64,000 nucleotides of DNA from Afipia sp. (GTDB taxonomy: Bacteria > Pseudomonadota > Alphaproteobacteria > Rhizobiales > Xanthobacteraceae). The notes beneath the pieces were generated by a model. It did not search any database. It worked only from the letters and a program-made list of their open reading frames with translations, and was not told where the DNA came from. Positions 16,474 to 25,400 of the stretch are shown here, piece by piece. The stretch spans positions 248,001-312,000 of the forward strand of contig JAFKER010000007.1 in the NCBI GenBank assembly GCA_017308595.1. The letters are read 5' to 3'. Every line of letters starts with the position of its first letter. The first letter of the stretch is position 1. A program made the translations under genes and the position numbers.

Positions 16474-17237
16474 AAAGCCTTGTTCGCGATATCCGGCTTA
16501 TCCCGATTCTGCTGATCGCGACCTGCTGCCTGGTCGTACTCAAGGTGTCGGGCCTTCTTCTCGAAGGTGGCTATATCCTCGGTGATGATATGCCGAAGCC
16601 CAAATCCTGGGCGCAGGAGACGCTCGGTTTTCCGGCGCCCGGCAGAATGCTGGATGCACCGGACATTACCGGTTCGGTCCCGAAGAAGGAAGACAAGCCG
16701 GCCGTCGCGGCGCCTGAAGCCGTTCCGCCGCCGCCGGATAACGTGGTCTATCCCGATCCCAATCGCCCGATCACGTCATCGGAGCGCGCGGTGCTGGAGA
16801 GTCTGCAGGCGCGGCGACAGGAAATCGAGGCGCGTGCCCGCGAAATCGATATTCGCGAAAGCCTGATGAAGTCCGCTGAAAAGCGGATCGAAGGCAAGAT
16901 TGAGGAAATGAAGGCGACCGAGGCGCGGGTGTCCGTGTCCGGCCAGCAGAAGAACGAGCAGGATGCTGCGCGCTTCAAGGGTCTTGTGACGATGTATGAA
17001 GCCATGAAGCCGAAAGACGCGGCGAAGGTGTTTGACCGGCTCGAACTGTCCGTGTTGTTCGAGATCGCTTCGCAGATCGCGCCGCGCAAGATGTCGGACA
17101 TCATGGGACAGATGCAGCCGGAAGCAGCGGAACGGTTGACCGTCGAGATGGCGCGCCGCTCGACCGGAGACCGGTCGTCGTCCGCGGGTGAATTGCCAAA
17201 GATCGAGGGCAAGCCGCAGGTGCAGTCGCGCAATTGA
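16470..17237 (+). CDS. MotE-family flagellar protein
   Basis: The 255-residue product has an N-terminal membrane anchor (about 9-32) and a Pro/Ala-rich linker (about 60-95). A charged coiled coil follows (about 100-170, LQARRQEIEARAREIDIRES), then a MgtE-N-like helical domain: MYEAMKPKDAAKVFDRLELS, then EIASQIAPRKMSDIMGQM. In Sinorhizobium the related MotE is a periplasmic chaperone for the stator-associated MotC; whether that holds here is inference. ATG at 16470 is fixed by the four-base ATGA overlap with the upstream gene, although the frame stays open far upstream. Confidence 0.88.
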   Translation: MKSLVRDIRLIPILLIATCCLVVLKVSGLLLEGGYILGDDMPKPKSWAQETLGFPAPGRMLDAPDITGSVPKKEDKPAVAAPEAVPPPPDNVVYPDPNRPITSSERAVLESLQARRQEIEARAREIDIRESLMKSAEKRIEGKIEEMKATEARVSVSGQQKNEQDAARFKGLVTMYEAMKPKDAAKVFDRLELSVLFEIASQIAPRKMSDIMGQMQPEAAERLTVEMARRSTGDRSSSAGELPKIEGKPQVQSRN

Positions 17238-17247
17238 AACAGGGTGA

Positions 17248-17263
17248 TTAACAACTCCTTAAC
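17248..17263. promoter_or_regulatory. CtrA-type box before the TPR gene
   Basis: TTAA-N7-TTAAC is a perfect match to the CtrA consensus and lies about 70 bases before the large TPR gene, after the motE stop codon. Confidence 0.65.
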
Positions 17264-17331
17264 AGGCGAATTCTAGGTTCGAATTGCGCCTCCAGAACAC
17301 GGAGAGCCGGTTGGAGTAACCGGCGAGAAAG

Positions 17332-20300
17332 ATGGGAATGTCCCGCAAGGCCGTCCTTATGTTCAAGGCCGCCCGGAAATCCGGAGCGGGAGTCCGGTCT
17401 TTTGCGGACAGGCTTTTCCGTGGACTTCGACCGGCTGTATTCGTCGGCGTGCTCTCGTGTATCACTCATGCCGCATTCGCTGATCCGATCCGGGGCGAGG
17501 CGACGTTGACGCCGCAGCAGGGTTATGCGCGGCTGGTGTTTCAGTTTCAGGAAGACGTTCCGACTGAGGTCACCGTCGCTGGCGCCATTCTTGTCATCCA
17601 GTTCAAGACTCCGGTGGCCGTTCCGATCGATCTGCTTGCGGATGCAGCCCCGTCCTATGTCGGATCGGTTCGCCGCGATCCGGACGGCACGGCCATTCGC
17701 ATGGCATTGACGCAGAAGTTGCGCGTCAATGTGATGACGGCTGGAGAGCGGGTGTTTATCGACCTTCTTCCCGAAAAGTGGAGCGGCCTTCCGCCCGCAC
17801 TGCCCGCGGAAGTCGTCAAGGAGCTGTCGGATCGTGCGATCGCCGCGGAGCGGGCGCTGCGTATTCAGAAGACGGCGGACGAAGCCAAAAAACGGCCGCC
17901 GGTTCGGGTGAGGGCATCGTTACAGCCAACCTTTGTGCGCTTTGTTTTTGAGATGCCCGACGGCGTCAGTGTGTCCTCGTCGCTGGCCGCGGACAAGTTC
18001 TCGTTGTCATTCACCTCGCCGCTGGTGTTCGATCTTGCGGATGCCAAGATCGTGATGCCCGCAAATATCCGGACGATCAATCAGAAGACCGATGGCGAAA
18101 CATCGCGCGTGGACATCGCGTTGATCGGCGAAGCCGACGTTCATGCATTCCGCGAGGACAAGAACTACGTCGTCGATGTCGCATTCGAGCAAGGACAGAA
18201 GCCGAAAGCCGCAGCGAGGCCTTCGACGCCGGCCGAGAAAGCCAGCGAAATCGTGCCTCCGACCTCGGAGCAGATCGCGAAGGAGATGGCGGAGACCAGA
18301 CCCGCGGAGTCAAAGCCTGCAGAGATCAAACCATCCGAGGTCCAGCAGCCGGAGGTCAGATCGGTCGATGTGAAGCCCGTCGAGGTCAAGCCGGAGGTCA
18401 AGGCTGCGGAAGATAAGCCGCCGGTTGTGTCTGCCGATATGAAGCCACAAGCGGCTCCTGCCAAGGAGATCGCGGCGGTGCCGAGCGTTCCTGCCGCAGC
18501 TTCGCCATCCCCGGCGAAGGTGACGGCGCTTGAACCTCCGGCAATGACGTCCGCGCCGGAGATGACGGTCGATGCACGCCTCACCAGTGATGACTTCCGC
18601 CTGACATTTCCCTTCTCCAGCCCGACGCCCGCCGCGGTCTTTCGCCGGTCAGATTCGGTCTGGCTCGTGTTTGACACTGACCAGCAGATTGATGCCGGCG
18701 CGATCAAGCGGGAGGGCACATGGATCGTTGCAGACGCGACAGTTGTCGATCTTCCGAAGGGGAAGGCCATTCGGATTCGCCTGAACCGGCCGCAACTTGC
18801 GACCATGATCGGAGATGAGCGCGCGTGGACTCTCATTCTTGCCGACAAGGCGCAATCGCCGCCGCAGCAACTCACCGCCACACGGAACCTGACTGATCCG
18901 AGCCGCGCCAGCGTCAGCGTCAGCCTCCTGAAGCCGGGACAGCTTCATCGGTTCAAAGACCCTGATGCCGGCGATCTTCTGCTGGTCATGACGGCGGGAG
19001 GACCCGCGCGCGGCTTTATGAAGCGGCAGGACTTCGTGGAGTTCTCCCTGCTCGAATCCATTCATGGTGTGGTCGTTCAGCAGAAGTCGGATGACCTGAC
19101 TGCCGGTATTGCGTCCGAGACGCTCACGCTGTCGCGTCCCGGAGGCCTCACGCTCTCCACCGCGATGACCGCGCCGGAACGAGCGACGTCCGTGGTGCGT
19201 CCGGTGTTCGATGTTGCCGAGTGGCGCGCCTACCAGGCTGCCGAGTTCATTCCCACGCGTGACAAGCTGTTAACCGCTGCGGCGCAGGCAACTGGATCGG
19301 CCCGGATGCCCGCGCATATCGATCTTGCGCGGTTTTATCTTGCACGCGGCATGTCCGTCGAAGCGAAGGGCGTTCTCGATCTGGCGCTGGCGGAGGTCAA
19401 GCCCGGCGAGGAAGACGCCGCAGCGCTGACTGTTCATGCCGTCGCCAGCACGCTTGCGGGCCGCTCCCAGCTTGCGCTTGCCGATCTTGGAAATCCGGCT
19501 GTGGCGGTGAATATCGACTCCCAACTCTGGAAGGCGCTCGCGCTGGCGCGGCTGCGCAAGTGGACGGAGGCGCGCGAGAAATTCAAGAATGTCGAATTCG
19601 CGATTACGTCATTGCCCGTGGACCTGCAACGCATCGTCGTCACCGAAGCATTCCGTGCGTCGCTGGAAGTGAAGGATTATCCCGGCGCAGCGGTGCGTAG
19701 CAATGATCTCGACGTGCTGGGTGCCGGCCCTGAACTCGCGGCATCGGTTGCGGTGCTGCGCGGACGCCTCGCGGAAGCGCTGGGCCGCGATCAGGACGCT
19801 CTGGCCGCGTATGCAGCCGCGTCAGGATCGGCGGATCGGCAAGCCGCGTCCGAAGCCAAGGTGCGCGAAGTTGCGCTGCGCCAGAGGCGTGAGGAGATTT
19901 CTGACGACGACGCGCTGCGCGATCTCGAAACCCTGGCCGCGACGTGGCGGGGCGATTCCATCGAAGTACAGACGCTTTCGATGCTGGAGAAGCTTTACGC
20001 CGCGAAGGGCCGCTATCCGGAAACATTTGCTGCGGTCCGCCGGGCAAATGAGCTGGAGCCAAACTCGGAAGCGGTGCGAAAGATGCAGGACCGGGCATCC
20101 ACTCTGTTCGAGCAGATTTACAACGGCACCAAAGGCGACGAGCTTGCGGCTGTCGAAGCGCTGGCGATGTTCTACGAGTTTCGCGATCTGACACCGATCG
20201 GCCGCCGCGGTGACGAAATGATCCGGCGGCTGGCGGACCGGCTGGTCGGCGTCGATCTGCTCGATCAGGCGAGCGAACTGCTGCAATACCAGATCGATCA

Positions 20301-20991
20301 CCGGCTGGAGGGTTCAGCGCGGGCGCAAGTCGCGTCCCGGTTGGCGATGGTCTATCTGATGAACCGCAAGCCGGAGCGCGCCATCGCAGCCCTGCGCACG
20401 ACACGGATTGCCGATCTGGCGGGAGAAATTCGCCAGCAGCGTCTCCTCCTTGAAGCACGCGCACAAACGGACATCGGCCGTCATGATCTCGCGCTCGACA
20501 TCATCAGCAATGTTGGTGGCCGCGAGGCGATCCGGCTGCGCAGCGACATTTACTGGGCGTCGCGTCGCTGGCGCGAATCCGCCGAGCAGATCGAACTGCT
20601 CTATGGCGACCGCTGGCGCGATTTCCAGCCCCTCTCGCCGACGGAAAAGAGCGACGTGATCCGCGCCGCAATCGGTTATGCGCTGGCGGAGGATGCCATC
20701 GGACTTGCGCGTTTCCGCGAGAAGTACAATCCGAAGATGGACGGCGAGAGCGATCGTGCGGCGTTCGACCTTGCGTCGAAGCCTGCGAAGGCCAACAGCG
20801 CGGACTTCGCCCGGATCGCCAAGATGGCGGCGAGCATCGATACCCTCGATGGTTTCCTGCGTGACATGCGCGTCCGCTTCCCCGATGCGATGGCCCGCGC
20901 GAAGCTTCCGCCTGAAATCAAGGCCGATCCGAATCCGACCGGCTCATTGCCCGAGATCGTTGGCTTGAAGCGGGTGAAGCCTGCGCGGTGA
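17332..20991 (+). CDS. Large secreted beta-domain/TPR protein of the flagellar region
   Basis: This 1,219-residue protein has no name I recognise. A signal sequence ends near residue 50 (LSCITHAAFA-DP). Three AMIN-like beta domains follow (about 50-150, 190-290 and 410-510), each with an ARLVFQF- or VRFVFEM-like strand, which is the style of domains that bind cell-wall or secretin partners. A Pro/Glu/Lys-rich linker with EVKP/EIKP repeats fills 295-405. From about 645 to 1,170 the sequence is helical with TPR-like pairs (LARFYLARGMSVEAKGVLDL, RLAMVYLMNRKPERAIAALR). It lies between motE and fliP behind a CtrA box, so a periplasmic scaffold role in flagellar assembly or stator function is inferred. 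ATG at 17338 is an alternative start. Confidence 0.85.
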   Translation: MGMSRKAVLMFKAARKSGAGVRSFADRLFRGLRPAVFVGVLSCITHAAFADPIRGEATLTPQQGYARLVFQFQEDVPTEVTVAGAILVIQFKTPVAVPIDLLADAAPSYVGSVRRDPDGTAIRMALTQKLRVNVMTAGERVFIDLLPEKWSGLPPALPAEVVKELSDRAIAAERALRIQKTADEAKKRPPVRVRASLQPTFVRFVFEMPDGVSVSSSLAADKFSLSFTSPLVFDLADAKIVMPANIRTINQKTDGETSRVDIALIGEADVHAFREDKNYVVDVAFEQGQKPKAAARPSTPAEKASEIVPPTSEQIAKEMAETRPAESKPAEIKPSEVQQPEVRSVDVKPVEVKPEVKAAEDKPPVVSADMKPQAAPAKEIAAVPSVPAAASPSPAKVTALEPPAMTSAPEMTVDARLTSDDFRLTFPFSSPTPAAVFRRSDSVWLVFDTDQQIDAGAIKREGTWIVADATVVDLPKGKAIRIRLNRPQLATMIGDERAWTLILADKAQSPPQQLTATRNLTDPSRASVSVSLLKPGQLHRFKDPDAGDLLLVMTAGGPARGFMKRQDFVEFSLLESIHGVVVQQKSDDLTAGIASETLTLSRPGGLTLSTAMTAPERATSVVRPVFDVAEWRAYQAAEFIPTRDKLLTAAAQATGSARMPAHIDLARFYLARGMSVEAKGVLDLALAEVKPGEEDAAALTVHAVASTLAGRSQLALADLGNPAVAVNIDSQLWKALALARLRKWTEAREKFKNVEFAITSLPVDLQRIVVTEAFRASLEVKDYPGAAVRSNDLDVLGAGPELAASVAVLRGRLAEALGRDQDALAAYAAASGSADRQAASEAKVREVALRQRREEISDDDALRDLETLAATWRGDSIEVQTLSMLEKLYAAKGRYPETFAAVRRANELEPNSEAVRKMQDRASTLFEQIYNGTKGDELAAVEALAMFYEFRDLTPIGRRGDEMIRRLADRLVGVDLLDQASELLQYQIDHRLEGSARAQVASRLAMVYLMNRKPERAIAALRTTRIADLAGEIRQQRLLLEARAQTDIGRHDLALDIISNVGGREAIRLRSDIYWASRRWRESAEQIELLYGDRWRDFQPLSPTEKSDVIRAAIGYALAEDAIGLARFREKYNPKMDGESDRAAFDLASKPAKANSADFARIAKMAASIDTLDGFLRDMRVRFPDAMARAKLPPEIKADPNPTGSLPEIVGLKRVKPAR

Positions 20992-20993
20992 AA

Positions 20994-21752
20994 TCACCCG
21001 CCGCCGTAGCTTTGCACGAGGCTGCCTGCCACAAGCGACCAGCCGTCCACCAGCACGAAAAATATCAGCTTGAACGGAAGTGACACCACGACCGGCGGCA
21101 GCATCATCATGCCCATCGACATCAGGACCGATGCCACGACAAGGTCGATGATGAGGAACGGAAGAAACAGCAGGAAGCCGATCTCGAACGCCCGTTTCAG
21201 TTCGGAGATCATGAAGGCCGGAATCAGGATGCGCAGCGACATCTGTTCCGGTGTAGCTGCCGGCGGCTCGCCGGACAGATCCATGAACAGCTTGAGATCT
21301 TTCTCGCGGACATTCTTCTGCATGAAAGCGCGCAGCGGAACGGTGCCGCGCTCGAACGCCTGCTCGACGGTGATCTGGTTGGCGACAAGCGGTTTGATGC
21401 CGTCATCATAAGCCTTCTGCAGCACCGGCCCCATCACGAATCCGGTCAGGAACAGCGCCAGCGCAAGAATGACCGAGTTCGGCGGGGCAGTGGCTGTGCC
21501 GAGCGCTGTGCGCAGCAATGACAATACGACCACGATGCGTGTGAACGACGTCATCATGATCAGGATCGACGGCGCGATCGACAGCACCGTCAGCAGCGCG
21601 ATCAGCTGGATCGCACGCTCTGTGACCCCGCCATTGCCCTGGCCGAGATTGATGCTGATATCCTGCGCGCTCGCCGGATCGATCAAAAATCCGGCGAGGG
21701 CGAGAAGGCTGACAAAAAATAAAACTCTACGCGGTGGTTTTGGCGGCCTCAC
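20994..21752 (-). CDS. fliP: Flagellar export gate protein FliP
   Basis: FliP is the core of the type III export gate at the base of the flagellum. The 252-residue product has a cleavable signal (LLALAGFLIDPASA) and four membrane segments. Family signatures are TSFTRIVVVLSLLRTALGT, PNSVILALALFLTGFVMGP and LPFLIIDLVVASVLMSMGMM. The start is a GTG overlapping the TGA of fliO (GTGA), which fixes it. Two bases separate its stop from that of the convergent TPR gene. Confidence 0.97.
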   Translation of the reverse strand: MRPPKPPRRVLFFVSLLALAGFLIDPASAQDISINLGQGNGGVTERAIQLIALLTVLSIAPSILIMMTSFTRIVVVLSLLRTALGTATAPPNSVILALALFLTGFVMGPVLQKAYDDGIKPLVANQITVEQAFERGTVPLRAFMQKNVREKDLKLFMDLSGEPPAATPEQMSLRILIPAFMISELKRAFEIGFLLFLPFLIIDLVVASVLMSMGMMMLPPVVVSLPFKLIFFVLVDGWSLVAGSLVQSYGGG

Positions 21753-22732
21753 GCGGGAGGCTTCGGACGGCCCAGCAGATTGGCCATCTCATCTTCAAGA
21801 TTTTCAAACGCCGCCTTTGGTGCGGGTGGCGGCGGAGCCGGGGGAGCGGGCGGGGCAGCAGGGCGCGGACCGCTTTCGGCGCGCGGCACCGGCCGGCTTC
21901 CCATCGGTTCGGGAACAACCGGCGGCGCGCCGGGGCGTTCGATCGGGCCAGCAGGAGCGTCGAGACGCATTTCCCCGCCGGGACGGCGCAAGGCCGCTTC
22001 AAGCCGCTGCGCCATGTCAGCGAGATTCTGGTCAGCCGATGAGAGTGGTTCGGCCGGGCGCACCGGAGGAGCCGGCGCGCGCGGCGGAAGCGGTGGTGCT
22101 TTCGGCCCGGCATCGCTCGGGCGCGGCATCCGTGGCGGCATCGGCTCGGTGCGCTCGCTGCGCGGGATCGCACGCGGCGGTTCTGAACGCAGCGAAGGCT
22201 CGGGCCGGATCATCGGCTCAGGTGCGAAGTTCGGAATCGTATCGGGGCTATGACGATCCGGCAGCGGCGCCACGGGAGGGCGGCGCGTGTCGTCGGAATA
22301 AGGTACGCGCGGCGGGCGCGGCTGCGGTTCCGCCATCGGCGGTTCGCGGTGCTCGAACGGATCGGCATGCGGAACTTCGCTGTCCGACCATCCAGCGTCG
22401 GGGGCGAGACGGGGAGGCAACTCCGTTCCGGCGGGCGCACGGGGGGGCGCCTGGTCGCGCTGCGGCGCGCCCCGAACGATATTGGGTTCGACGACAAGAT
22501 CAGCTGGGCCACCGATCATCAGAAGATGTTCGACATTGTCGCGCCGGACCAGCACCAGCCTGCGGCGCCCATCGACTGCGGCGGCATCGATCACCGCCAG
22601 ACGGGGCATCCGTCCGCGATTCGCGCTGGAGCCGAGATTGCCTCCGCTGAACCGTCGAACCAGCCAGGCGGCGAGCCCGATCAGCGCAAGTACGATGACG
22701 AAGGCAAAAAAGAACCAAAGCGTTTGCGACAT
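21749..22732 (-). CDS. fliO: FliO-like protein with long proline-rich tail
   Basis: FliO assists assembly of the FliP ring. The 327-residue product has the FliO features in its first 95 residues: a membrane helix at about 5-25, basic RRFSGGN, and LAVIDAAAVDGRRRLVLVRRDNVEHLLMIGGP, split here as LAVIDAAAVDGRRRLVLVRR with DNVEHLLMIGG. From residue 100 it is a roughly 230-residue Pro/Arg/Glu-rich disordered tail ending in a short helix, ENLEDEMANLLGRPKPPA. That tail is far longer than in enteric FliO. The gene overlaps fliP by four bases. Confidence 0.9.
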   Translation of the reverse strand: MSQTLWFFFAFVIVLALIGLAAWLVRRFSGGNLGSSANRGRMPRLAVIDAAAVDGRRRLVLVRRDNVEHLLMIGGPADLVVEPNIVRGAPQRDQAPPRAPAGTELPPRLAPDAGWSDSEVPHADPFEHREPPMAEPQPRPPRVPYSDDTRRPPVAPLPDRHSPDTIPNFAPEPMIRPEPSLRSEPPRAIPRSERTEPMPPRMPRPSDAGPKAPPLPPRAPAPPVRPAEPLSSADQNLADMAQRLEAALRRPGGEMRLDAPAGPIERPGAPPVVPEPMGSRPVPRAESGPRPAAPPAPPAPPPPAPKAAFENLEDEMANLLGRPKPPA

Positions 22733-22978
22733 GTCCTGTCCCCGTCAAACATCATCCGCATCTATGCCAGATTCGCAGGTCAATCGCCGCGAAACAAGCG
22801 GCTTGGCGCGAATTGGGGGCGAAGTTTGACTGATCCGTTAACGCGCGGCGGCAAATGCTGCCTCGCCGCAACCTTGTTGCTGTGAAAAGTCTCTCGGTCC
22901 AAAACCATGTTTGGGCCGGAACTTCAATGACTTGTCCGGTTGCAGGCCATTCATGGCGAAAGTAGGCCGGGACCAATC

Positions 22979-22994
22979 TTAACCCCTTATTAAC
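22979..22994. promoter_or_regulatory. CtrA-type box before flgB
   Basis: TTAA-N7-TTAAC matches the CtrA consensus perfectly, 63 bases before flgB in the divergent fliO/flgB gap (22733-23056). A further half-site GTTAAC lies near 22840. No other element was recognised in the gap. Confidence 0.7.
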
Positions 22995-23056
22995 CATACA
23001 CACGGCAAATTCTGCCTACCTGAAGCGCCGCTTCGGGTTTCAGGCGGAACAGGCCG

Positions 23057-23467
23057 ATGGCAATCACCGATCTTCCCATGTTGTCCGCGTTGCGCACCAA
23101 GATGCAGTGGCATCAGGAGCGGCAGCGCGTCCTTGCGGACAACATTTCGAATTCTGATACGCCGAACTTCAAGCCGCGCGATCTGGTGGAGCCGAAGTTC
23201 GACTCGAGCGGAACCGGGCCGGTGACGGGCAACATGCCCTCGCTCGCCATGACGCGGACCAGCGCCGGTCACATCCAGGGCGCTGGCACGAGCGACACCT
23301 TCAACATGCACAACAGGGGTGGTTATGCGACCCGGCCCGCAGGCAACGCCGTCAATCTCGAGGACGAGATGCTGAAGGTCTCCGCCAACCAGATGGACTA
23401 TGCAGCGGCGACCTCGCTCTACAGCCGCAGCCTCGGTCTTCTGAAGACCGCGATCGGAAGGCGCTAG
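23057..23467 (+). CDS. flgB: Proximal rod protein FlgB
   Basis: FlgB is the first rod subunit contacting the MS-ring and FliE. The 136-residue product has the rod motif RQRVLADNISNSDTPNFKPR near the N-terminus and the C-terminal helix DEMLKVSANQMDYAAATSLY. A CtrA-type box stands 63 bases upstream. It leads flgB-flgC-fliE-fliQ-fliR-flhB. Confidence 0.97.
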   Translation: MAITDLPMLSALRTKMQWHQERQRVLADNISNSDTPNFKPRDLVEPKFDSSGTGPVTGNMPSLAMTRTSAGHIQGAGTSDTFNMHNRGGYATRPAGNAVNLEDEMLKVSANQMDYAAATSLYSRSLGLLKTAIGRR

Positions 23468-23496
23468 CACATGACCGCATGTGAAGGAGCAGCAGC

Positions 23497-23919
23497 ATGA
23501 GCGACGGCAACGACTTTCTCCGCTCGATGAGCATCGCAACCTCTGGCCTGCGCGCGCAGGCCGGCCGAATGCGCGTGATCTCGGAAAACATCGCCAATGC
23601 GGATTCGACCGCAAAGACAGCAGGCGGCGATCCGTATCGCCGCAAGATTCCAACCTTCTCGTCGGAACTCGATCGCACCATCGAATCGCGTGTCGTGACC
23701 CTCGGCAAGATCAAGACTGATACGTCCGACTTCCGCGTCAAGCACGAGCCGGGCAATCCATCTGCCGATGCCAACGGCAACGTCAAATATCCCAATGTGA
23801 ATTCGCTGGTGGAAATGACCGACATGCGCGAGGCGCAGCGGTCCTACGAAGCCAATCTCAACATCATTTCCGCCACGCGCCGGATGATCCAGCGCACGCT
23901 CGATATTCTCAAGGCCTGA
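23497..23919 (+). CDS. flgC: Proximal rod protein FlgC
   Basis: FlgC is a rod subunit. The 140-residue product has MSIATSGLRAQAGRMRVISE with ENIANADSTAK at the N-terminus and the C-terminal VEMTDMREAQRSYEANLNII helix. Length fits the family. GAAGGAGCAGC before the ATG acts as ribosome site. Confidence 0.97.
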   Translation: MSDGNDFLRSMSIATSGLRAQAGRMRVISENIANADSTAKTAGGDPYRRKIPTFSSELDRTIESRVVTLGKIKTDTSDFRVKHEPGNPSADANGNVKYPNVNSLVEMTDMREAQRSYEANLNIISATRRMIQRTLDILKA

Positions 23920-23934
23920 CAGGAGATATAACCC

Positions 23935-24255
23935 ATGGCTTCGCCATCCGTCGCCGCCAATGCCTATGCCAGCCTTGCCAAGATCATGGATTCGGCCGGG
24001 GGGGCGGGCGCTCTCGGCAAAATCGGCGATACGAACGGACCTTCGTTCGGCGCGGTGCTGAAGGAAACGATGAACAGCGTGATGGACGCGGGCCGCAAGT
24101 CCGATGCGCAGACCATCGCAATGGCGCAGGGCAAGGCCAATGTCATGGACGTGGTGACGGCAGTCGCCGAAACCGATGTCGCCGTGTCGACGCTGGTGTC
24201 AGTGCGCGACAAGGTCATTCAGGCCTACGAAGACATCATGCGGATGCCGATCTGA
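23935..24255 (+). CDS. fliE: MS-ring/rod adaptor FliE
   Basis: FliE joins the MS-ring and the rod. The 106-residue product has the family's helical C-terminal half with VMDVVTAVAETDVAVSTLVS and ends VIQAYEDIMRMPI, the conserved FliE terminus. It starts 15 bases after flgC, following AGGAGATATAACCC. Confidence 0.96.
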   Translation: MASPSVAANAYASLAKIMDSAGGAGALGKIGDTNGPSFGAVLKETMNSVMDAGRKSDAQTIAMAQGKANVMDVVTAVAETDVAVSTLVSVRDKVIQAYEDIMRMPI

Positions 24256-24288
24256 TTTTCGCGACGTGCCTGCGGGCAGGGGATTGAT

Positions 24289-24552
24289 ATGACAGGTGCT
24301 GAAGTACTCGATGTGTCGCGCGATGCGATCTGGACCATCGTAAAAGTGTCGTCGCCGCTTCTGGTCGTCGGCCTTGTGGTTGGTGTCGCGATTTCGCTGG
24401 TGCAGGCCCTGACCCAAATTCAGGAGCAGACACTGGTCTTCGTGCCGAAAATCCTCGCGATCTTCATCACGCTGGTGCTGGCGCTGCCGTTCATGGCCGA
24501 TGCGCTGCATAGCCAGATGCTGCGGATATCGTCGCGAATCATCGGCGGCTAG
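24289..24552 (+). CDS. fliQ: Flagellar export gate protein FliQ
   Basis: FliQ is the small hairpin subunit of the export gate. The 87-residue product has two membrane helices (about 15-40 and 55-75) and the family pattern VSSPLLVVGLVVGVAISLVQ followed by ALTQIQEQTLVFVPKI. Length equals the family norm. It follows fliE by 33 bases. Confidence 0.96.
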   Translation: MTGAEVLDVSRDAIWTIVKVSSPLLVVGLVVGVAISLVQALTQIQEQTLVFVPKILAIFITLVLALPFMADALHSQMLRISSRIIGG

Positions 24553-24620
24553 CGCATGATCGGGGACTTGTTCAGGGACGCGGTGTTCAGGAGCGAGGAA
24601 CTTCGCGGAGCGGGTCTTCC

Positions 24621-25391
24621 ATGCGCATCGACATCTCGCTGCTTCCGGCGCTCGCTGCCGCATTCATTCTGGTGTTCGCCCGCATTGGCGCCATGGTGAT
24701 GCTGCTGCCCGGATTCGGCGAAGCCAACATCCCCGTCCGGGTCCGCCTCGGCATTGCGCTTGCATTGACGCTCATTCTTCTGCCGATGCATCGCAACGCC
24801 TATACCGTGAGCATGACATCGATGGCGCCGCTGCTGGTGCTGATGGTGCATGAGATCATCATCGGCGTGGTGCTCGGCGCGACCGCGCGCGTGACCCTTT
24901 CCGCGCTGGCGGTCGCAGGCTCGGTCATCGCACAGCAACTCGGCCTCGGCTTCGTCACGACAATCGATCCAACGCAGGGCCAGCAAGGCGCGCTGATCGG
25001 CAACTTCCTCACCATGCTCGGGCTGACGCTGCTGTTCGCCACGGACATGCATCATCTGGTCATCGCGGCGCTGAGCGAAAGCTACAACGTGTTTTCGCCG
25101 GGCGAATTGATGCCGAGTGGTGATGTCGCGGCGCTCGCGACGAAGGTCTTTGCGACGGCCTTCAAGATCGGCATTCAACTGTCTGCGCCGTTCATCGTCT
25201 TCGGCCTCGTCTTCAACCTCGGTCTTGGCGTGCTGGCGCGGCTGATGCCGCAGATGCAGGTCTATTTCGTCGGCGTTCCGCTCTCGATTCTCGCCGGCTT
25301 CCTGATTCTCGCGGCGATCATCGCCACCATGATGGGCACCTATCTCGATTACTTCGGCGGTGTTCTTCATGACCTTGCACCACGGCGCTAG
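24621..25391 (+). CDS. fliR: Flagellar export gate protein FliR
   Basis: FliR is the single-copy export gate subunit. The 256-residue product has about six membrane helices and the family features FARIGAMVMLLPGFGEANIP and QLGLGFVTTIDPTQGQQ. A 68-base gap separates it from fliQ, and flhB follows nine bases later. Confidence 0.96.
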   Translation: MRIDISLLPALAAAFILVFARIGAMVMLLPGFGEANIPVRVRLGIALALTLILLPMHRNAYTVSMTSMAPLLVLMVHEIIIGVVLGATARVTLSALAVAGSVIAQQLGLGFVTTIDPTQGQQGALIGNFLTMLGLTLLFATDMHHLVIAALSESYNVFSPGELMPSGDVAALATKVFATAFKIGIQLSAPFIVFGLVFNLGLGVLARLMPQMQVYFVGVPLSILAGFLILAAIIATMMGTYLDYFGGVLHDLAPRR

Positions 25392-25400
25392 GGGTAGGGC

